From contig NZ_CP022098.1 in the NCBI RefSeq assembly GCF_002305875.1, forward strand, positions 5,828,001 to 5,892,000: a stretch of DNA of 64,000 nucleotides, in the 5' to 3' direction. How positions within the stretch are numbered: position 1 is the stretch's first letter; the number at the start of each line of letters is the position of its first letter. A program made the position numbers and the translations under genes. The notes below the pieces were generated by a model. The model was not told where the DNA came from. It was given only the letters and a program-made list of their open reading frames with translations, and did not search any database. This document shows, piece by piece, positions 25,663-35,372 of this stretch. This stretch comes from Cystobacter fuscus (GTDB lineage: Bacteria; Myxococcota; Myxococcia; Myxococcales; Myxococcaceae).

Positions 25663-26292
25663 ATGCTCGACTTGACGACCTCGATGTTCTTCCTGGCCGC
25701 GACGCTCGCGCTCAACGTGACGCCCGGCCCCGACATGCTCTACGTGGTGGCTCGTAGCGTGAGCGAGGGCCGCAAGGCGGGCATCGTCTCGGCGCTGGGC
25801 ATCGCGGCCGGATGCCTCGTGCACACCGTGGCCATCGCCGCGGGGCTCTCGGGCCTGCTCATGGCCGTGCCGCTCGCGTTCGAGGTGGTGAAGCTCACGG
25901 GCGCGGCCTACCTGCTCTACCTCGGCGTGCGTGCGCTCCTCAGCCGCGACACCGGGTTGGCCGCGCCCACCGTCGAGCACGCCCGCCTGTGGGCCATCTT
26001 CCGCCAGGGCGTCGTCACCAACGTGCTCAACCCCAAGGTGGCCCTGTTCTTCCTCGCCTTCCTCCCTCAATTCGTGGACCCGAAGCGCGGCCCCATGGCG
26101 GCGCAACTCGTCCTGCTCGGGTTCCTCTTCAATGCCTCGGGCACGCTGGTGAACACGGTGGTGGCGCTCGTGTCGAGCCGGGCCGGGCAGTGGACGAAGC
26201 ACCGCGTGGGCTCGTCCTCCCTCTTCAAGCGCGCCACGGGGTTGGTGTTCGTGGGGCTCGGGCTGCGGCTCGCCCTGCTCGAGCGGAAGTAG
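25663..26292 (+). CDS. LysE/RhtB-family amino-acid exporter
   Basis: 209 residues with six hydrophobic segments, the standard size and topology. The family start 'LNVTPGPDMLYVVARSVSEG' carries the conserved PGP motif, and 'GVVTNVLNPKVALFFLAFLP' is the second signature. It would export an amino acid or homoserine-lactone-like compound across the inner membrane; the substrate is not predictable. It is divergent from the sigma/kinase pair. Confidence 0.92.
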   Translation: MLDLTTSMFFLAATLALNVTPGPDMLYVVARSVSEGRKAGIVSALGIAAGCLVHTVAIAAGLSGLLMAVPLAFEVVKLTGAAYLLYLGVRALLSRDTGLAAPTVEHARLWAIFRQGVVTNVLNPKVALFFLAFLPQFVDPKRGPMAAQLVLLGFLFNASGTLVNTVVALVSSRAGQWTKHRVGSSSLFKRATGLVFVGLGLRLALLERK

Positions 26293-26332
26293 CCCCCATC
26301 GCGGTTCCGTCAGGGTCGAGTCTCGCTCTGGC

Positions 26333-29300
26333 TCACGTCCTGCGATTCGAATTCTTCGACACCTTGGCCAGGGTCGCCGCCAGGTCCTTGGGCGTGTAGG
26401 GCTTCAGCAGCACCACGGCGTTCGACAGGCCCGATTCCGCCAACCCCGCGTCGTCGCCGCTGGCGAAGATCACCTTCAGGTGTGGCCAGCGGGCGACGGC
26501 CTCGCGCGCCAGTTCCGTGCCCGAGCGCCCCGGCAGCCCCACGTCGGTCAGGAGTACGTCCGCCTGGCTGGTGGACAGCGCGGTGAGCGCGCTCTCGGCG
26601 TCCTGGGCCTCCACCACCACGTGACCCTGGTCCACCAGGTGCTCGGCCGTGTTCGAACGAATGAGTTCATCGTCCTCGACCAGCACGACCGTGAGGCGAC
26701 GTGGCACGTCCTCCGCCGCCAGGACCGGGGCGGATGCCTCGGTCCGCTGCTGCTTGACCAGCCGATGCTGTGCCTCGTTGCCCAGCACGTGCCGCACCTT
26801 TCGGGCCAGGGCCTCGCGCGTGTAGGGCTTGGAGAGCAGCTCCACCCCCGGGTCCAGCCGCCCGTGATGGACGATGGCGTTCTCGGTGTAGCCCGAGGTG
26901 AGCAGCACCCCGATGTGTGGGAGGCGCTCCTTGGCCTTGCGGGCGAGTTCCGGGCTCCGCAGCGGGCCGGGCATCACCACGTCCGTGAACAGGAGATCGA
27001 TCGGGATTCCGCTCTCGACGACGTTCAGGGCACTGGCCGCATCGCGGGCCTTGAGCACCCGGTAGCCGAGTTCGGAGAGCAGGCCGACCGCGGTCTCCCG
27101 CACGTCGTCATCGTCCTCGACCACCAGGATGGTCTCGGTCCCGCCGCGCACCGGCGCCTTGCTGATGTCGGTGAGGACGTCCTCGCTCTGGGCGACGCGC
27201 GGCAGGTACAGCTTGATGGTCGTGCCCTCGCCGACCTCGCTGTAGAGCTTGATATGGCCGCCGGACTGCTTGACCAGTCCGTGCACCATCGAGAGCCCCA
27301 GACCGGTCCCTTTCCCTTCCGGCTTGGTGCTGAAGAAGGGCTCGAACACGCGCTCCAGGATGTCCGGCGGGATCCCGGCGCCGGTGTCGGTGACGGCGAG
27401 CATCACGTATTGCCCGGGCTTCACCTCCTCGTGCTGGCTCGCGTACTCGTCGTCCAGCAGGGCGTTGCCCGCCTCGATCGTCAGTCGGCCGCCGTCCTGC
27501 ATGGCGTCCCGGGCGTTGATCGCCAGGTTGAGGATGGCGTTCTCGATCTGGTTCGGGTCGACCAGGCTGTTCCACAGCCCGCCCGACACCACGGTCTCGA
27601 TCTCGATGTCCTCGCCCAGCGCCCGCCGCAGCAGATCGTCCATGTTCTTCAGCAGGCGGCCCAGGTTCACCACCTTGGGCTCCAGCGGCTGACGACGGCC
27701 GAAGGCCAGGAGCTGCGAGGCCAGCTTCGAGCCTCGCGCCACCCCGGCCAGGGCGTTCTGCACGCGGGTCTCGGCCCGGGCGTTGCCGGCGATGTCCTTG
27801 ACCAGCAGTTGCAGGTTTCCGCTGATCACCTGCAGGAGGTTGTTGAAGTCGTGGGCGACGCCCCCCGTGAGCTTGCCGAGGGCCTCGATCTTCTGGGCCT
27901 GGCGGAGCGCCGCCTCCATCTTCTGCCGCTCGGCCGTCTCCCGCCGCAGGCGCTCGAGTGTGTCCGCCAGCTCGTCCGTGCGCGCCGCGACCCGCTGCTC
28001 GAGCGTCTCGTTCAGGTTCTGCAATTGCTCTTCGGCTCGCTTCTGGTGCGTGACGTCGTAGCCATCGACGAAGATGCCGGACACCTTGCCGTCCGGCTCC
28101 ATGATCGGCTGATAGACGAGGTGGACGAAACGCTCCTCCAGCGCACCGCCGCGCGCGCGCTGGATCATCACCGGCATGTTGCGGCCCACGAAGGCCTCGC
28201 CCTGGGTATAGACCCCGTCCAGCAGCTCGAAGAAGCCCTGGCCCTCGATCTCCGGCAGGGCCTCGCGCGCCGGAAGGCCGATCAGGTCTCGGTGGCCGAC
28301 CAGCTGCAGGTAGGCGTCGTTGACCAGCTCGAACACGTGGTCCGGGCCGGACAGGATGCACATGAAGCTGGGAGCCTGCTGGAACAGCGTGCGGAAGCGA
28401 TCACGCTCCTGGGTGCGCAGCTCGACCTCGGAGGTCAGCCGCTCATTGGCCTGGCGCAGGACGTCGGCCGCCTTCTGGCGCATCTCCACGGCCTCCGCCA
28501 GCGCCGCGGCCCTCTGGTGCGCGGCTTCGTGCGCCTCGGCGTTGGCCAGGCTGGACGACACCTGCCCCGCCAGGAGCTTCAGGAACGGCACATAGCTCTC
28601 GTCTACCGGGCGGTAGGGGTTCAGTCCGACGATCATCGCTCCTCGCGGACGCTCCCCGCCCTGGCCGATCAGCGGAACCACCGCGGCGGTGGTCGGCGGC
28701 CTGTCCCAGGAGCCCGTCGGCAGGGCCTCACGGCCGCGGAGGTCCACCGTCACGTTGGCCTCGCCGGCCCAGATGGCGCTCAGGTCCCAGAGGTCGCCGC
28801 TCGCGCCCAGGATCGCGGGCGCGCAGCCGTGGTCGGGCTCAATCCCGGTCGCGCAGGCCAGCTGCCCCTGACCCTCCTCGTCGAACAGATAGGTCAGGCT
28901 GAAGGGCAGATCGTACAGATTGCCGCCGAGCCCCTCCCGGACGGCGTTGATCACCTCGGCCCGGCTCGAGGCGGGAGCGAGCCGGGAGGCCAGTTCGCGG
29001 AGCGACGCCAGGCGCCGCTCGCTGATCACCCGGTCCGTCTCTTCCGAGACGGCGCAGAACACCCCTTCCACCTTGCCGCTGTCGCCGAGCAGCGGGCTAT
29101 AGGAGAAGGTGTGGTAGGTCTCCTCGGGATAGCCGTTGCGGCGCAGGAGCAGCAGCAGCGCCCGGTCCCAGGTCGCCTCTCCCCGCTCGTAGACGGTCTG
29201 CAGGCGATCCTTGATGTCGTCCCAGATCTCGGCCCACAGGAGCCGGGTCGGCACCCCGAGCGACTTCGGGTGCTTGACCCCCAGCGTGGGCCGGTAGGCG

Positions 29301-29536
29301 TCGTTGTAGAAGAAGTTGATGTCGGGGCCCCAGCCCAGCCACATCTCGAACCGCGAGGTGAGCAGCAGCCGAAGGGCCACCTTCAGCGCGTTCGGCCAGT
29401 TCTCCGGCGCGCCCAGGGAAGTGGAGGCCCAGTCGTGGGCCCGCATCAGCCTGGCCATCTCGCCATCGCCGACGAAGATGTCGCCGTGGGGTTCCTGCTG
29501 CTGCTCCTTCGACGTCAAGGGATGCGATCTCGACAT
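26333..29536 (-). CDS. Hybrid sensor histidine kinase with two C-terminal receiver domains
   Basis: 1067 residues, soluble (no membrane spans). Domain order: PAS-like (about 20-165), GAF (about 170-340), coiled coil, second PAS (about 385-505), second coiled coil, HisKA with 'GKLTGGVAHDFNNLLQVISG' (about 560), HATPase ('NAILNLAINARDAM', 'DTGAGIP', 'KGTGLGLSMVHGL'), then two receivers (about 815-930 and 950-1065). The receivers have phospho-acceptor Asp in 'LLFTDVVMPG' and 'VLLTDVGLPG'. The PAS domains suggest cytoplasmic sensing of redox, light or a small ligand. The HDFNN type of H-box is common in alpha-proteobacterial-like hybrid kinases. No DNA-binding regulator is adjacent, so the output probably passes to a distant protein. 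Confidence 0.92.
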   Translation of the reverse strand: MSRSHPLTSKEQQQEPHGDIFVGDGEMARLMRAHDWASTSLGAPENWPNALKVALRLLLTSRFEMWLGWGPDINFFYNDAYRPTLGVKHPKSLGVPTRLLWAEIWDDIKDRLQTVYERGEATWDRALLLLLRRNGYPEETYHTFSYSPLLGDSGKVEGVFCAVSEETDRVISERRLASLRELASRLAPASSRAEVINAVREGLGGNLYDLPFSLTYLFDEEGQGQLACATGIEPDHGCAPAILGASGDLWDLSAIWAGEANVTVDLRGREALPTGSWDRPPTTAAVVPLIGQGGERPRGAMIVGLNPYRPVDESYVPFLKLLAGQVSSSLANAEAHEAAHQRAAALAEAVEMRQKAADVLRQANERLTSEVELRTQERDRFRTLFQQAPSFMCILSGPDHVFELVNDAYLQLVGHRDLIGLPAREALPEIEGQGFFELLDGVYTQGEAFVGRNMPVMIQRARGGALEERFVHLVYQPIMEPDGKVSGIFVDGYDVTHQKRAEEQLQNLNETLEQRVAARTDELADTLERLRRETAERQKMEAALRQAQKIEALGKLTGGVAHDFNNLLQVISGNLQLLVKDIAGNARAETRVQNALAGVARGSKLASQLLAFGRRQPLEPKVVNLGRLLKNMDDLLRRALGEDIEIETVVSGGLWNSLVDPNQIENAILNLAINARDAMQDGGRLTIEAGNALLDDEYASQHEEVKPGQYVMLAVTDTGAGIPPDILERVFEPFFSTKPEGKGTGLGLSMVHGLVKQSGGHIKLYSEVGEGTTIKLYLPRVAQSEDVLTDISKAPVRGGTETILVVEDDDDVRETAVGLLSELGYRVLKARDAASALNVVESGIPIDLLFTDVVMPGPLRSPELARKAKERLPHIGVLLTSGYTENAIVHHGRLDPGVELLSKPYTREALARKVRHVLGNEAQHRLVKQQRTEASAPVLAAEDVPRRLTVVLVEDDELIRSNTAEHLVDQGHVVVEAQDAESALTALSTSQADVLLTDVGLPGRSGTELAREAVARWPHLKVIFASGDDAGLAESGLSNAVVLLKPYTPKDLAATLAKVSKNSNRRT

Positions 29537-29620
29537 GGAAGGAGTACCACTAGCGGCAGAAACCAGTTCCCACCACCCCGAAATGCAGGTTGAGCAGGGG
29601 CATTCCGCCGCTTGGTTGGC

Positions 29621-29731
29621 TGCTGAAAAAGAGACGGGACCCCTGCCGCTCCCCCCAACATTCGCGGTTCGATCCCACAGCCTTACCCATCTGGTAGTGG
29701 GCCGTCTGGGGGTCGAAGGCCTTTTTCAGCA
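29621..29731. mobile_element. MITE-like inverted-repeat element (about 111 bp)
   Basis: The ends are perfect 11-bp inverted repeats, TGCTGAAAAAG (29621-29631) and CTTTTTCAGCA (29721-29731). The match resumes after six bases with GACCCC, so the terminal repeats are imperfect over about 23 bp. The 'CTGCTGAAAAAG' style of end is seen on several insertion sequences. The interior is non-coding or a scrap of an element. No target duplication is obvious. It lies in the 230-bp gap beside the hybrid kinase gene, at the left edge of the accessory block. Confidence 0.5.
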
Positions 29732-29766
29732 CCCGGGCGGGCTCGGGGAACGGAAACGCCGGACGC

Positions 29767-32700
29767 TCAATGGCCAGCCATGGCTGGCGGATGGCACCAC
29801 TCCGGCTCCTTCCTGCAGGCCTTGGCGAACGCATCGAGCGCCTTCGCTCGCTGCGTCAATGCCCTGGTCGTGGTGAATCGCGCCCTGATCTCCTCTGGCG
29901 TGGTCGCCAGACCGTTCTTGACCACGTACACGATGTTCCCAACATTCGCTACGTTCTCGAGAGGATTGCCGCGGATGGCGATCAGATCGGCGAGCTTGCC
30001 GGGCTCGATGCTTCCCAACTCGTTGCCGACGCGCGCGTTGAGCGCACCGTTGATGGTCACGGTCTTCAGCACCTCGAAAGCGCCCAGTGTCGTGGCCTCC
30101 TCTCGCATGATGGTGTGCAGTCCGCTGCCCGCGGGCGCCAACGGGAAATCCGTACCCATCGTGACCAGACCTCCGCCGCGGACAACCGGATCGTTCTGCG
30201 AGGAGCCCGTGGTGGCAACCATGTTGAACAGTCCGTGGGTGCGAAGCTCGCGGACGTCCTGGTAGCGAGTGGATATCGACCACGAATAGCCCAGCCGCTC
30301 AGTCGCGGACAGGTGCGACGTGCCCAGCAGGCCGGTCTGGATTCCCGGAGAGAGGAAGTGCGAAAAGCTCGGCAGACCGAGTTCGTGGGCCGTACGTGCG
30401 ACGATCTCCATCACTGGAATGGGAGCCCGCACGTAGGCCTTGAGCAGATCGACGTCGAAGGGCTTCATCCTGCTCATCTCGAGCTCGGCGACCTGCTCGT
30501 TGCGCACGGCTCTGGCGGACGGGTAGAAAACTCGCGAGCCATCGTAGAGCGGCGGTGCGATGAACGCCCGAGGGCCCACCAGGACTCCAGCATCCAGCGC
30601 CTCGCGGACCTCGACGCTCTGATACAGATCTCCGCCCATGGAAAGCGTCGACGTCACCCCCCAGGCGAGCATCTCGGCCCAGGCGAGTCCGTAGGCCTGA
30701 TTGTTGAAGACGTCGAGAGGATGGACATGTGAATCCCAGAGCCCCGGCATGACGGTCAAACCGGACGCATCGATGTACTTGTTCGCGGTGTCCGCGGATC
30801 TCGTTCCGTGCGGCTCGATCGCGATGATGCGATTCTTGTCGATGATGATGTCCTTGTTGTACTGGAGGGTCGCGGTCACGCCGTCCCAGAGACCGCCCGC
30901 GTGGATGATGGTGATGCCGGCGGGCGTGGCCTGCTTGTACTGCATGTCGAGAGCGATGTCGTGCGTGGCCCTGCTCGAGAGGTTGAGCGTGCGCAGGTGA
31001 CCGCTCGCCATGAAGAGGAGCGTATTGGAATCCGGTCCCCACGAGGGCATGTCCGCTGCGTATGTGGTCAACTGAGCGGCGGGACCGCTCGGCGAGCCAT
31101 CAAGATTGACCGGCATGACATACAGCAACGAATCCATGATGAACGCCATCTTGCGTCCATCGGGCGACCACACGGGGCCTGCTTCATTCCGCTCGGAAAT
31201 GCTCGCGGGCGTTGGCCCGACCGCGTGAAACACCGCCGTCTTGTTGTTGATGTCGATGATCCTGAGCTTGTTGTATCCCTCCCTGAACCGGTTGTTCACC
31301 CGCTCGGCGTCACAGACAGCGAGCAGCCGCTCATCGGATGACCACGAAGGGCGGCTGACACCCGTTCCGAGCGAAGGATTCACGATGACGGTGCTCGTGC
31401 GTGCCGCGAGATCATAGACCTCCACCCGGCCCCCCCCGGTCCAATAGGCGAGCTGCCGGCCGCTGGGCGAAAGCGAGGGATACGCCATCGAGATGCCGGT
31501 GAGGAGGACAAGCCGGCTGCGCTTGCGAGAGGACAACTCCACCTTGTCGACGGCGAGAACACCGCCACTATCCCTGTCCGTGGAGAAGTAGACGAAGCTG
31601 CCGTCGGGCGACCATCCAGGACTGGCTTTGTAGTCCCTCGTGTCGGTCAGCCGGACCGGCTGGCCGTCGCCGTTGATGCTCAGCACCCAGATGTCGTTGA
31701 GCGCGACGAAGGCGACCTTCTCCCCGTTCGGAGACAGGATCGGAGCTGAAATGCCCTTCACGGTACGCCAGTCAAGATCGTCGAGGCGATGCTGCGCCTT
31801 CGGCGTGAAAACAGGCCGGCGCAGCGCGATCTGGGCGCTGAAGGGAACATCGCTGACACTCTCACCCGTGGTTGTACGGAGCCTGATCTTGCCGTCGCCG
31901 GTGTACAAGAAGCGGCCGTCCGGCAGAAAGCGCGCCGGGAACGGAAACAGGTCCTCGCTGGCGGCATTCACGGGGACTCCGTTCACGCTCCAAGAGCCGC
32001 CACCCTGCGAGATCACGCCGCTTCCATCGGGTGTCCACGCGGGCGCGCTGCCAGCCCCGCGAGAGGTGCGTGCACCCGTGACGAGGTCCACCAGGACGAC
32101 GCCACCATTCTCGACGAGCAGCAGCTTCGTGCCATCAGGGCTCAGCGCGGGATGGCTTTCGGCTCCCGCTCCCGTGGTCAGCTGCTGATACTGACCGTCG
32201 GCAATGCCGATGCTCCAGATCTTGTATTGCATGTCGCCGCTGCGGTCAGAAGAAAAGATGAGGCGCGAGCCGTCGGCGCTCCAACTCGGCTCGCGATCAT
32301 CGAACGGGCCAGTCGTGACGCGAGTGGCATTCGAGCCATCGGGAGCGATCGTCCAGATGTGATAATTGCCTTCGGTGTCGTAGTTCTGGAACGCGATGCG
32401 CGAGCCGTCAGGCGACCATACCGCGTGCGTGACTTCCATGCTCCAGGTGGAAATTCGCCTTGCCTCTCCTCCGGAGATCGGCACCACGTAGAGCGCGCCC
32501 TGCAGCGCCAGCGCGATCCGCGTCGCGTCTGGAGACGGCGCTGCCGCCATGTTGGTACCTTCCGTGAGAGTGAGCGTGAACTCTCTGACGGGATCGAGCA
32601 GACCATTGATCCTGCCCGCCGCCGGCGAGCCCGTAAACGATGGCGCGGCCAGCGTCGCTCCCCGATAGACGCCGTTCGAGGGGGCAACGGGGGATGATGC

Positions 32701-32808
32701 GCCGCCCGGGTCCTGGCCCTTGGCGCCCGTGAGAAGGAAGAATGCCGAAATGGCTAACAGACTTTGAGAAATGGCGAACATGCTTCGATGGGAACGCGGA
32801 GGATGCAT
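29767..32808 (-). CDS. Secreted TolB-type beta-propeller / amidohydrolase fusion
   Basis: 1013 residues from the ATG at 32808 (AGGA eight bases upstream; a start at 32847 is less likely). An N-terminal signal peptide ('MFAISQSLLAISAFFLLTGA') is followed by about 580 residues of TolB/WD40-like repeats ('WSPDGSRIAF', 'LSPDGTKLL', 'PSWSADGSRLIFSSDRSG'). The C-terminal 370 residues are an imidazolonepropionase-like amidohydrolase: 'GLWDSHVHPL' (metal HxH), 'SFSHFLSP', 'GTDFP' and 'IEPGKLADLIAIRGNPLENV'. The probable function is a periplasmic or extracellular metal-dependent hydrolase, perhaps acting on cyclic peptides or amides. The gene stands alone between a MITE-like element and a proteobacterial-type block. 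Confidence 0.88.
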   Translation of the reverse strand: MHPPRSHRSMFAISQSLLAISAFFLLTGAKGQDPGGASSPVAPSNGVYRGATLAAPSFTGSPAAGRINGLLDPVREFTLTLTEGTNMAAAPSPDATRIALALQGALYVVPISGGEARRISTWSMEVTHAVWSPDGSRIAFQNYDTEGNYHIWTIAPDGSNATRVTTGPFDDREPSWSADGSRLIFSSDRSGDMQYKIWSIGIADGQYQQLTTGAGAESHPALSPDGTKLLLVENGGVVLVDLVTGARTSRGAGSAPAWTPDGSGVISQGGGSWSVNGVPVNAASEDLFPFPARFLPDGRFLYTGDGKIRLRTTTGESVSDVPFSAQIALRRPVFTPKAQHRLDDLDWRTVKGISAPILSPNGEKVAFVALNDIWVLSINGDGQPVRLTDTRDYKASPGWSPDGSFVYFSTDRDSGGVLAVDKVELSSRKRSRLVLLTGISMAYPSLSPSGRQLAYWTGGGRVEVYDLAARTSTVIVNPSLGTGVSRPSWSSDERLLAVCDAERVNNRFREGYNKLRIIDINNKTAVFHAVGPTPASISERNEAGPVWSPDGRKMAFIMDSLLYVMPVNLDGSPSGPAAQLTTYAADMPSWGPDSNTLLFMASGHLRTLNLSSRATHDIALDMQYKQATPAGITIIHAGGLWDGVTATLQYNKDIIIDKNRIIAIEPHGTRSADTANKYIDASGLTVMPGLWDSHVHPLDVFNNQAYGLAWAEMLAWGVTSTLSMGGDLYQSVEVREALDAGVLVGPRAFIAPPLYDGSRVFYPSARAVRNEQVAELEMSRMKPFDVDLLKAYVRAPIPVMEIVARTAHELGLPSFSHFLSPGIQTGLLGTSHLSATERLGYSWSISTRYQDVRELRTHGLFNMVATTGSSQNDPVVRGGGLVTMGTDFPLAPAGSGLHTIMREEATTLGAFEVLKTVTINGALNARVGNELGSIEPGKLADLIAIRGNPLENVANVGNIVYVVKNGLATTPEEIRARFTTTRALTQRAKALDAFAKACRKEPEWCHPPAMAGH

Positions 32809-32866
32809 GAGGATGTCCTGTTCTACTTCGCGCGCCACGGGGCGCACGTCTGAAGCCTAAATAAGA

Positions 32867-32983
32867 TCAGCGCGGTCCGAGCGCCACGATCTTCTTGCCA
32901 ACATACTGCTGGCGATTGTGATTCACGTCGTCGGCGATGAAGATGGTTGTTGCCGCCGCCGCGGGTGCGGAGCTCGTGGTCAT
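32867..32983 (-). CDS. Small ORF of 38 residues, possible gene remnant
   Basis: ATG at 32983 follows AGGAAAGG at plausible spacing. The 38-residue product begins Ala/Thr-rich and ends 'DVNHNRQQYVGKKIVALGPR'. It resembles the C-terminal end of a larger protein rather than a complete one, but I do not recognise it. It lies in the 244-bp gap between the amidohydrolase gene and the Hvf-type operon, so it may be a leftover at the junction. Confidence 0.3.
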   Translation of the reverse strand: MTTSSAPAAAATTIFIADDVNHNRQQYVGKKIVALGPR

Positions 32984-33052
32984 GCGGAGCCTTTCCTGTC
33001 TTTGTGGACTCGACGCGGCGGCGGGTGCGGCGCTGGGCATTCCTCCGGCACG

Positions 33053-33694
33053 TCAAGCGGCGGTCGGAGCCAAGGGAGACCGGGTGCCGCGCCGGAGGGC
33101 CTGGGCACGCCTGGCGATCAGCCGCACCACCACCGCGGTGAACAGCAGCGCCGAAGGCACGGCGTACCAGTAGTTCATCGGCACGCGCTTGAAGTACGAA
33201 TAGGTGAACACCGCCGCGATCACCCACATGCCGGTGACGTGCAGCCGTCGCCAGGCGGTCGAGCCCATGCGCCGGGCAAGGCCGCGATGCGAGGTCACCG
33301 CCAGCAGCAGGATGGCCACGTAGCCGATCGTGCCGGGCAGGTTGGTCAAGGTGGAGCGGCCGGGCCAGAACTCGGGATTGAGCTGGCCGAAGGCGTAGAT
33401 CGCGATCGCGTGCAGCAGGTGCGAGAACGCGAACGACAGGCCGACGATTCGACGCTCGCGCAGCAACGCCTGGGTGAACGGGCCGGGCAGCAGCGAGGCG
33501 AACGAGGACGCGGTGAACGCGGCCAGGAACAGAACGAAGGAGGTACGGGCGGTGACGCGGATCACGCGGCGGCTGCCTTCCACTGCGTCGGGGCCGATCA
33601 GGTAGGCGGCGCCCGCGGCACCCATCAGCAGCGCGGCCAGCATCAGGAACAATTTCCAGCCGCCGAAGCGGTGGGGCAGGGGGATCGGGTTCAT
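33053..33694 (-). CDS. Ferric-reductase-like transmembrane protein, last gene of the Hvf/bufferin operon
   Basis: 213 residues from the ATG at 33694 (GGAG eight bases upstream). An ATG at 33712 would overlap the preceding stop as ATGA and is possible. About six membrane helices are visible, with His residues suited to b-type heme: 'FAFSHLLHAIAIYAFG' and 'RRLHVTGMWVIAAVFTYSYF'. The pattern matches the YedZ/ferric-reductase-like domain, without NAD or flavin domains. In this operon it may donate electrons or handle metal for the modified peptide. Known HvfABC loci often carry a DoxX-type HvfD membrane gene in this place instead. Confidence 0.8.
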   Translation of the reverse strand: MNPIPLPHRFGGWKLFLMLAALLMGAAGAAYLIGPDAVEGSRRVIRVTARTSFVLFLAAFTASSFASLLPGPFTQALLRERRIVGLSFAFSHLLHAIAIYAFGQLNPEFWPGRSTLTNLPGTIGYVAILLLAVTSHRGLARRMGSTAWRRLHVTGMWVIAAVFTYSYFKRVPMNYWYAVPSALLFTAVVVRLIARRAQALRRGTRSPLAPTAA

Positions 33695-33708
33695 GGCGAG
33701 GACTCCAT

Positions 33709-34476
33709 TCATTCGGGGTGGAAGGGGTCGGCGTCGGCGGGAGCACTGGCCGTCACGACGATGCGCGCGGACCACAGCTCGGCGAGCAGCACCTGCCCGT
33801 GTGCCAGCATGTCGGCCGCCGCCGTGCCGCTCTCGTGTGCCAGCGCGGAGAGATGTGCCCGCGCGCTGTCGGCTCCGGTGGCGATGGCCTGCAACAGGCG
33901 ATAGGCGAACGGCGAGAGGAGGTCGGTGCGCAGCACATGGTCCGCGTCGCGCCGCAGCAACAGCAGGGTGGGCGCGGCCGGCGGTGCGTCGGTGTCGGGA
34001 GGCAGTGCCGACTCCATATGCACCGGCCAGTGATAGCCGCGCACGTGGGCCAGTGGCGACAGCGCCAGCGGCACGTCCAGAGCCAGCCCGGCCACGGGGA
34101 CGGGTGCGGCGGTGGCCTCGGCGAACAGCAGCGCATGCCGGCTCCATTCGTAGTCGGCCAGTTCCGCTGCCCACGGCGGTAGCGCCGTGTCGGGCTCGGC
34201 CAGCCACGCGGCGAACTCGCCGGCGACCTGCGGGAACAGCGGCGTATCGCAGCGATGCCGGCGGTAGAAGTCCTCGATGGCGCGACGCCACCCGGCCTCG
34301 CCCAACAGCATGTACAGGCGCGGGAAGCTGCCGGTGAGCAGCGACTCGACGCCGTTCACGCACAGGGCGCGGTATAGCGCCAGCCGTTCCGGGGCCACGC
34401 CCGGTGGCGGCGGTCGCGAGGGATCGCGCACATGCGCCGCCCAGGCCAGTTGCAGCGCGCGCAGCGTGGCGGTCAT
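33709..34476 (-). CDS. DUF2063 protein, HvfC/BufC-type partner of the MNIO enzyme
   Basis: 255 residues. The N-terminal DUF2063 domain (about 5-95) is recognisable from '[12 protein letters not shown]', '[19 protein letters not shown]', '[13 protein letters not shown]' and '[20 protein letters not shown]'. In bufferin and HvfA systems this partner binds the precursor and helps the DUF692 enzyme recognise it. Its start overlaps the stop of the MNIO gene by 4 bp (ATGA), so the two are translated together. No catalytic site is expected. Confidence 0.88.
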   Translation of the reverse strand: MTATLRALQLAWAAHVRDPSRPPPPGVAPERLALYRALCVNGVESLLTGSFPRLYMLLGEAGWRRAIEDFYRRHRCDTPLFPQVAGEFAAWLAEPDTALPPWAAELADYEWSRHALLFAEATAAPVPVAGLALDVPLALSPLAHVRGYHWPVHMESALPPDTDAPPAAPTLLLLRRDADHVLRTDLLSPFAYRLLQAIATGADSARAHLSALAHESGTAAADMLAHGQVLLAELWSARIVVTASAPADADPFHPE

Positions 34477-35318
34477 GGCACGAGCTCCGGCCGTGGCAGG
34501 TGCGTGGCCTGTGTGTCGCGGATGCGTGCCACCTCGGCCAGCAGCTCGGCGATCGGCGGGAAATTGAAGTCGCGTTCGAGCAGGGTCGGGCGCACACCGA
34601 AGCGTGCGTAGGCATGGTCGAGCAGGGTCCACACCAGGCCCCTCACCGCGGCGCCGTGGGTATCGATCTTGAGGCCGTCGGCCCGGTCGATGTGGCCGGC
34701 GACGTGGTACGAGGCCACGCGATCGGGCGGCAGCTGGTCGAGGAATCCGAAGGCGTCGTAGCCGTGGTTGCAGGCGTTGACGAAGACGTTGTTCACGTCC
34801 AGCAGCAGGTCGCAGTCGGCCTCGGCCAGCACCGCGTTGATGAATTCGCTCTCGCTCATCGCCGGCGTGGGCACCGCGTAGTAGGAGATGTTCTCCACCG
34901 CGATGCGCCGGCCCAGCATGTCCTGCACCTGCGAGATGCGCGCGGCGACATGGCGCACGGCTTCCTCGGTGAACGGCAGCGGCAGCAGGTCGTAGAGCTG
35001 GCCGTCGGCCGCGCAATAGCTCAGGTGCTCGCTGTAGAGCGTGACCGCGTGGCGGTCGATGAATTCGCGCGTGCGCACCAGCAGCCGGCGGTCCAGCGGG
35101 TCGGTGCCGCCCAGCGACAGCGACAGGCCATGGCAGGTGATCGGAAAGCGCGTGGACAGTTCGTCCAGCACCTTTCCGAAGGAACCGCCCACGCCGATCC
35201 AGTTGTCCGGCGCGCATTCCAGGAAATCGACCGCATCTGGCGTCAGGGCGAGCAGATCGGTGAGCATGCCGCGGCGCAGGCCGAGCCCGGCCGAGGCGGT
35301 GTGCAGGGTGGGATTCAT
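34473..35318 (-). CDS. DUF692 multinuclear non-heme iron oxidase (HvfB/BufB-type)
   Basis: 281 residues, normal for the family, with GGAG eight bases before ATG 35318. Metal-ligand motifs of MNIO enzymes occur in order: '[10 protein letters not shown]', 'YSEHLSYC', 'AVENISYY', '[19 protein letters not shown]', 'YHVAGH', 'DTHGAAV' and 'LLERDFNFP'. These enzymes use two or three irons and oxygen to convert peptide Cys into oxazolone/thioamide or thiooxazole groups. The precursor gene at 35373 lies directly upstream and the DUF2063 partner directly downstream, giving the canonical A-B-C order. Confidence 0.93.
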   Translation of the reverse strand: MNPTLHTASAGLGLRRGMLTDLLALTPDAVDFLECAPDNWIGVGGSFGKVLDELSTRFPITCHGLSLSLGGTDPLDRRLLVRTREFIDRHAVTLYSEHLSYCAADGQLYDLLPLPFTEEAVRHVAARISQVQDMLGRRIAVENISYYAVPTPAMSESEFINAVLAEADCDLLLDVNNVFVNACNHGYDAFGFLDQLPPDRVASYHVAGHIDRADGLKIDTHGAAVRGLVWTLLDHAYARFGVRPTLLERDFNFPPIAELLAEVARIRDTQATHLPRPELVP

Positions 35319-35335
35319 CTCGTTGCTCCGCCGGG

Positions 35336-35361
35336 GCGCCGCCGCGCGGAGGCGGCGGCGC
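35336..35361. terminator. GC hairpin between precursor and MNIO genes
   Basis: GCGCCGCCGC (35336-35345) pairs perfectly with GCGGCGGCGC (35352-35361) across a 6-base loop. It lies 11 bp after the precursor stop codon and just ahead of the MNIO ribosome site. It could reduce read-through so that precursor mRNA exceeds enzyme mRNA, or protect the precursor message. Confidence 0.55.
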
Positions 35362-35372
35362 GGGGTGTTTGT

